Below are positions 63,912 through 64,000 of a stretch of DNA of 64,000 nucleotides, piece after piece (position 1 is the stretch's first letter; each line of letters starts with the position of its first letter). A model generated the notes under the pieces. The model was not told the DNA's origin and searched no databases. It saw nothing but the letters and a program-made list of their open reading frames with translations. Made by a program: the position numbers and the translations under genes. This DNA is from Nereocystis luetkeana (Eukaryota > Sar > Phaeophyceae > Laminariales > Laminariaceae): NCBI GenBank assembly GCA_031213475.1, contig JARUPZ010000026.1, forward strand, positions 3,552,823 to 3,616,822. The letters are read 5' to 3'.

Positions 63912-64000
63912 GTGAGTGATACCAAGTCCCTTGTTTACGAATTGTGCTTCCCGCTGCAAAACGTCGGGAGACCTACGCTGGGCAGAACATTGTTTTTGTC

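Overview
The window looks like a gene-poor, repeat-rich stretch of a eukaryotic nuclear genome. The evidence is GT-AG introns with GTGAGT donors, tRNA-derived SINEs, a LINE with endonuclease and reverse transcriptase, LTR fragments, and several families of short inverted-repeat elements (MITEs) nested in one another. Long introns, homopolymer C tracts and CAG/CTG runs would suit a large algal or stramenopile genome, for example a brown alga. That assignment is an impression, not something the sequence proves. No bacterial operons, rRNA genes or CRISPR arrays were seen.

Layout. (1) 0-8.7 kb, minus strand: three exons of a modular gene (8179-8721, 4271-4397, 3163-3524) running off the left edge, with introns full of MITEs and SINE fragments. 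(2) 9.0-11.9 kb: a degenerate minisatellite of the palindrome CCCATGGG at about one helical turn. (3) 12-25 kb: nested SINEs, MITEs, minisatellites and a 5'-truncated LINE copy. (4) 25.8-35.4 kb: a split solo LTR, an LTR pair around a decayed Ty3/Gypsy-like RNase H fragment, and unrecognised decayed coding sequence. (5) 36-51 kb: MITEs, four SINE-A copies in the 38.7-41.7 kb cluster, and one possible small two-exon gene at 46.9-47.5 kb. (6) 51.07-55.9 kb, minus strand: a LINE whose 1225-codon ORF is intact. (7) 56-61.4 kb: more repeats. (8) 61.4-64 kb, plus strand: four exons of a second modular gene running off the right edge.

The main coding result is that the two edge genes are paralogues. 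Both have the exon order A'(phase 0-0), B(0-1), A(1-0). They share GC[YF] motifs, a WVAGE motif, and a Trp-x-Cys whose Cys codon is split by the B/A intron. They point away from each other across about 52 kb of repeats.

The main non-coding result is a very short unit, CCAGG/CCTGG, always between TA dinucleotides (TACCAGGTA or TACCTGGTA). It occurs dozens of times between 14 and 60 kb. In four repeat copies it appears as an extra 7 bp at a TA relative to sister copies. Other short TA-bounded insertions occur in the same way. This looks like either an ultrashort insertion process or the excision footprints of an unknown TA-targeting transposon.

Repeat family names used here (MITE-A, -B, -C; SINE-A, -B; R4, R6, R7) are local labels. 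All repeat boundaries were read by eye and may be off by several bases.
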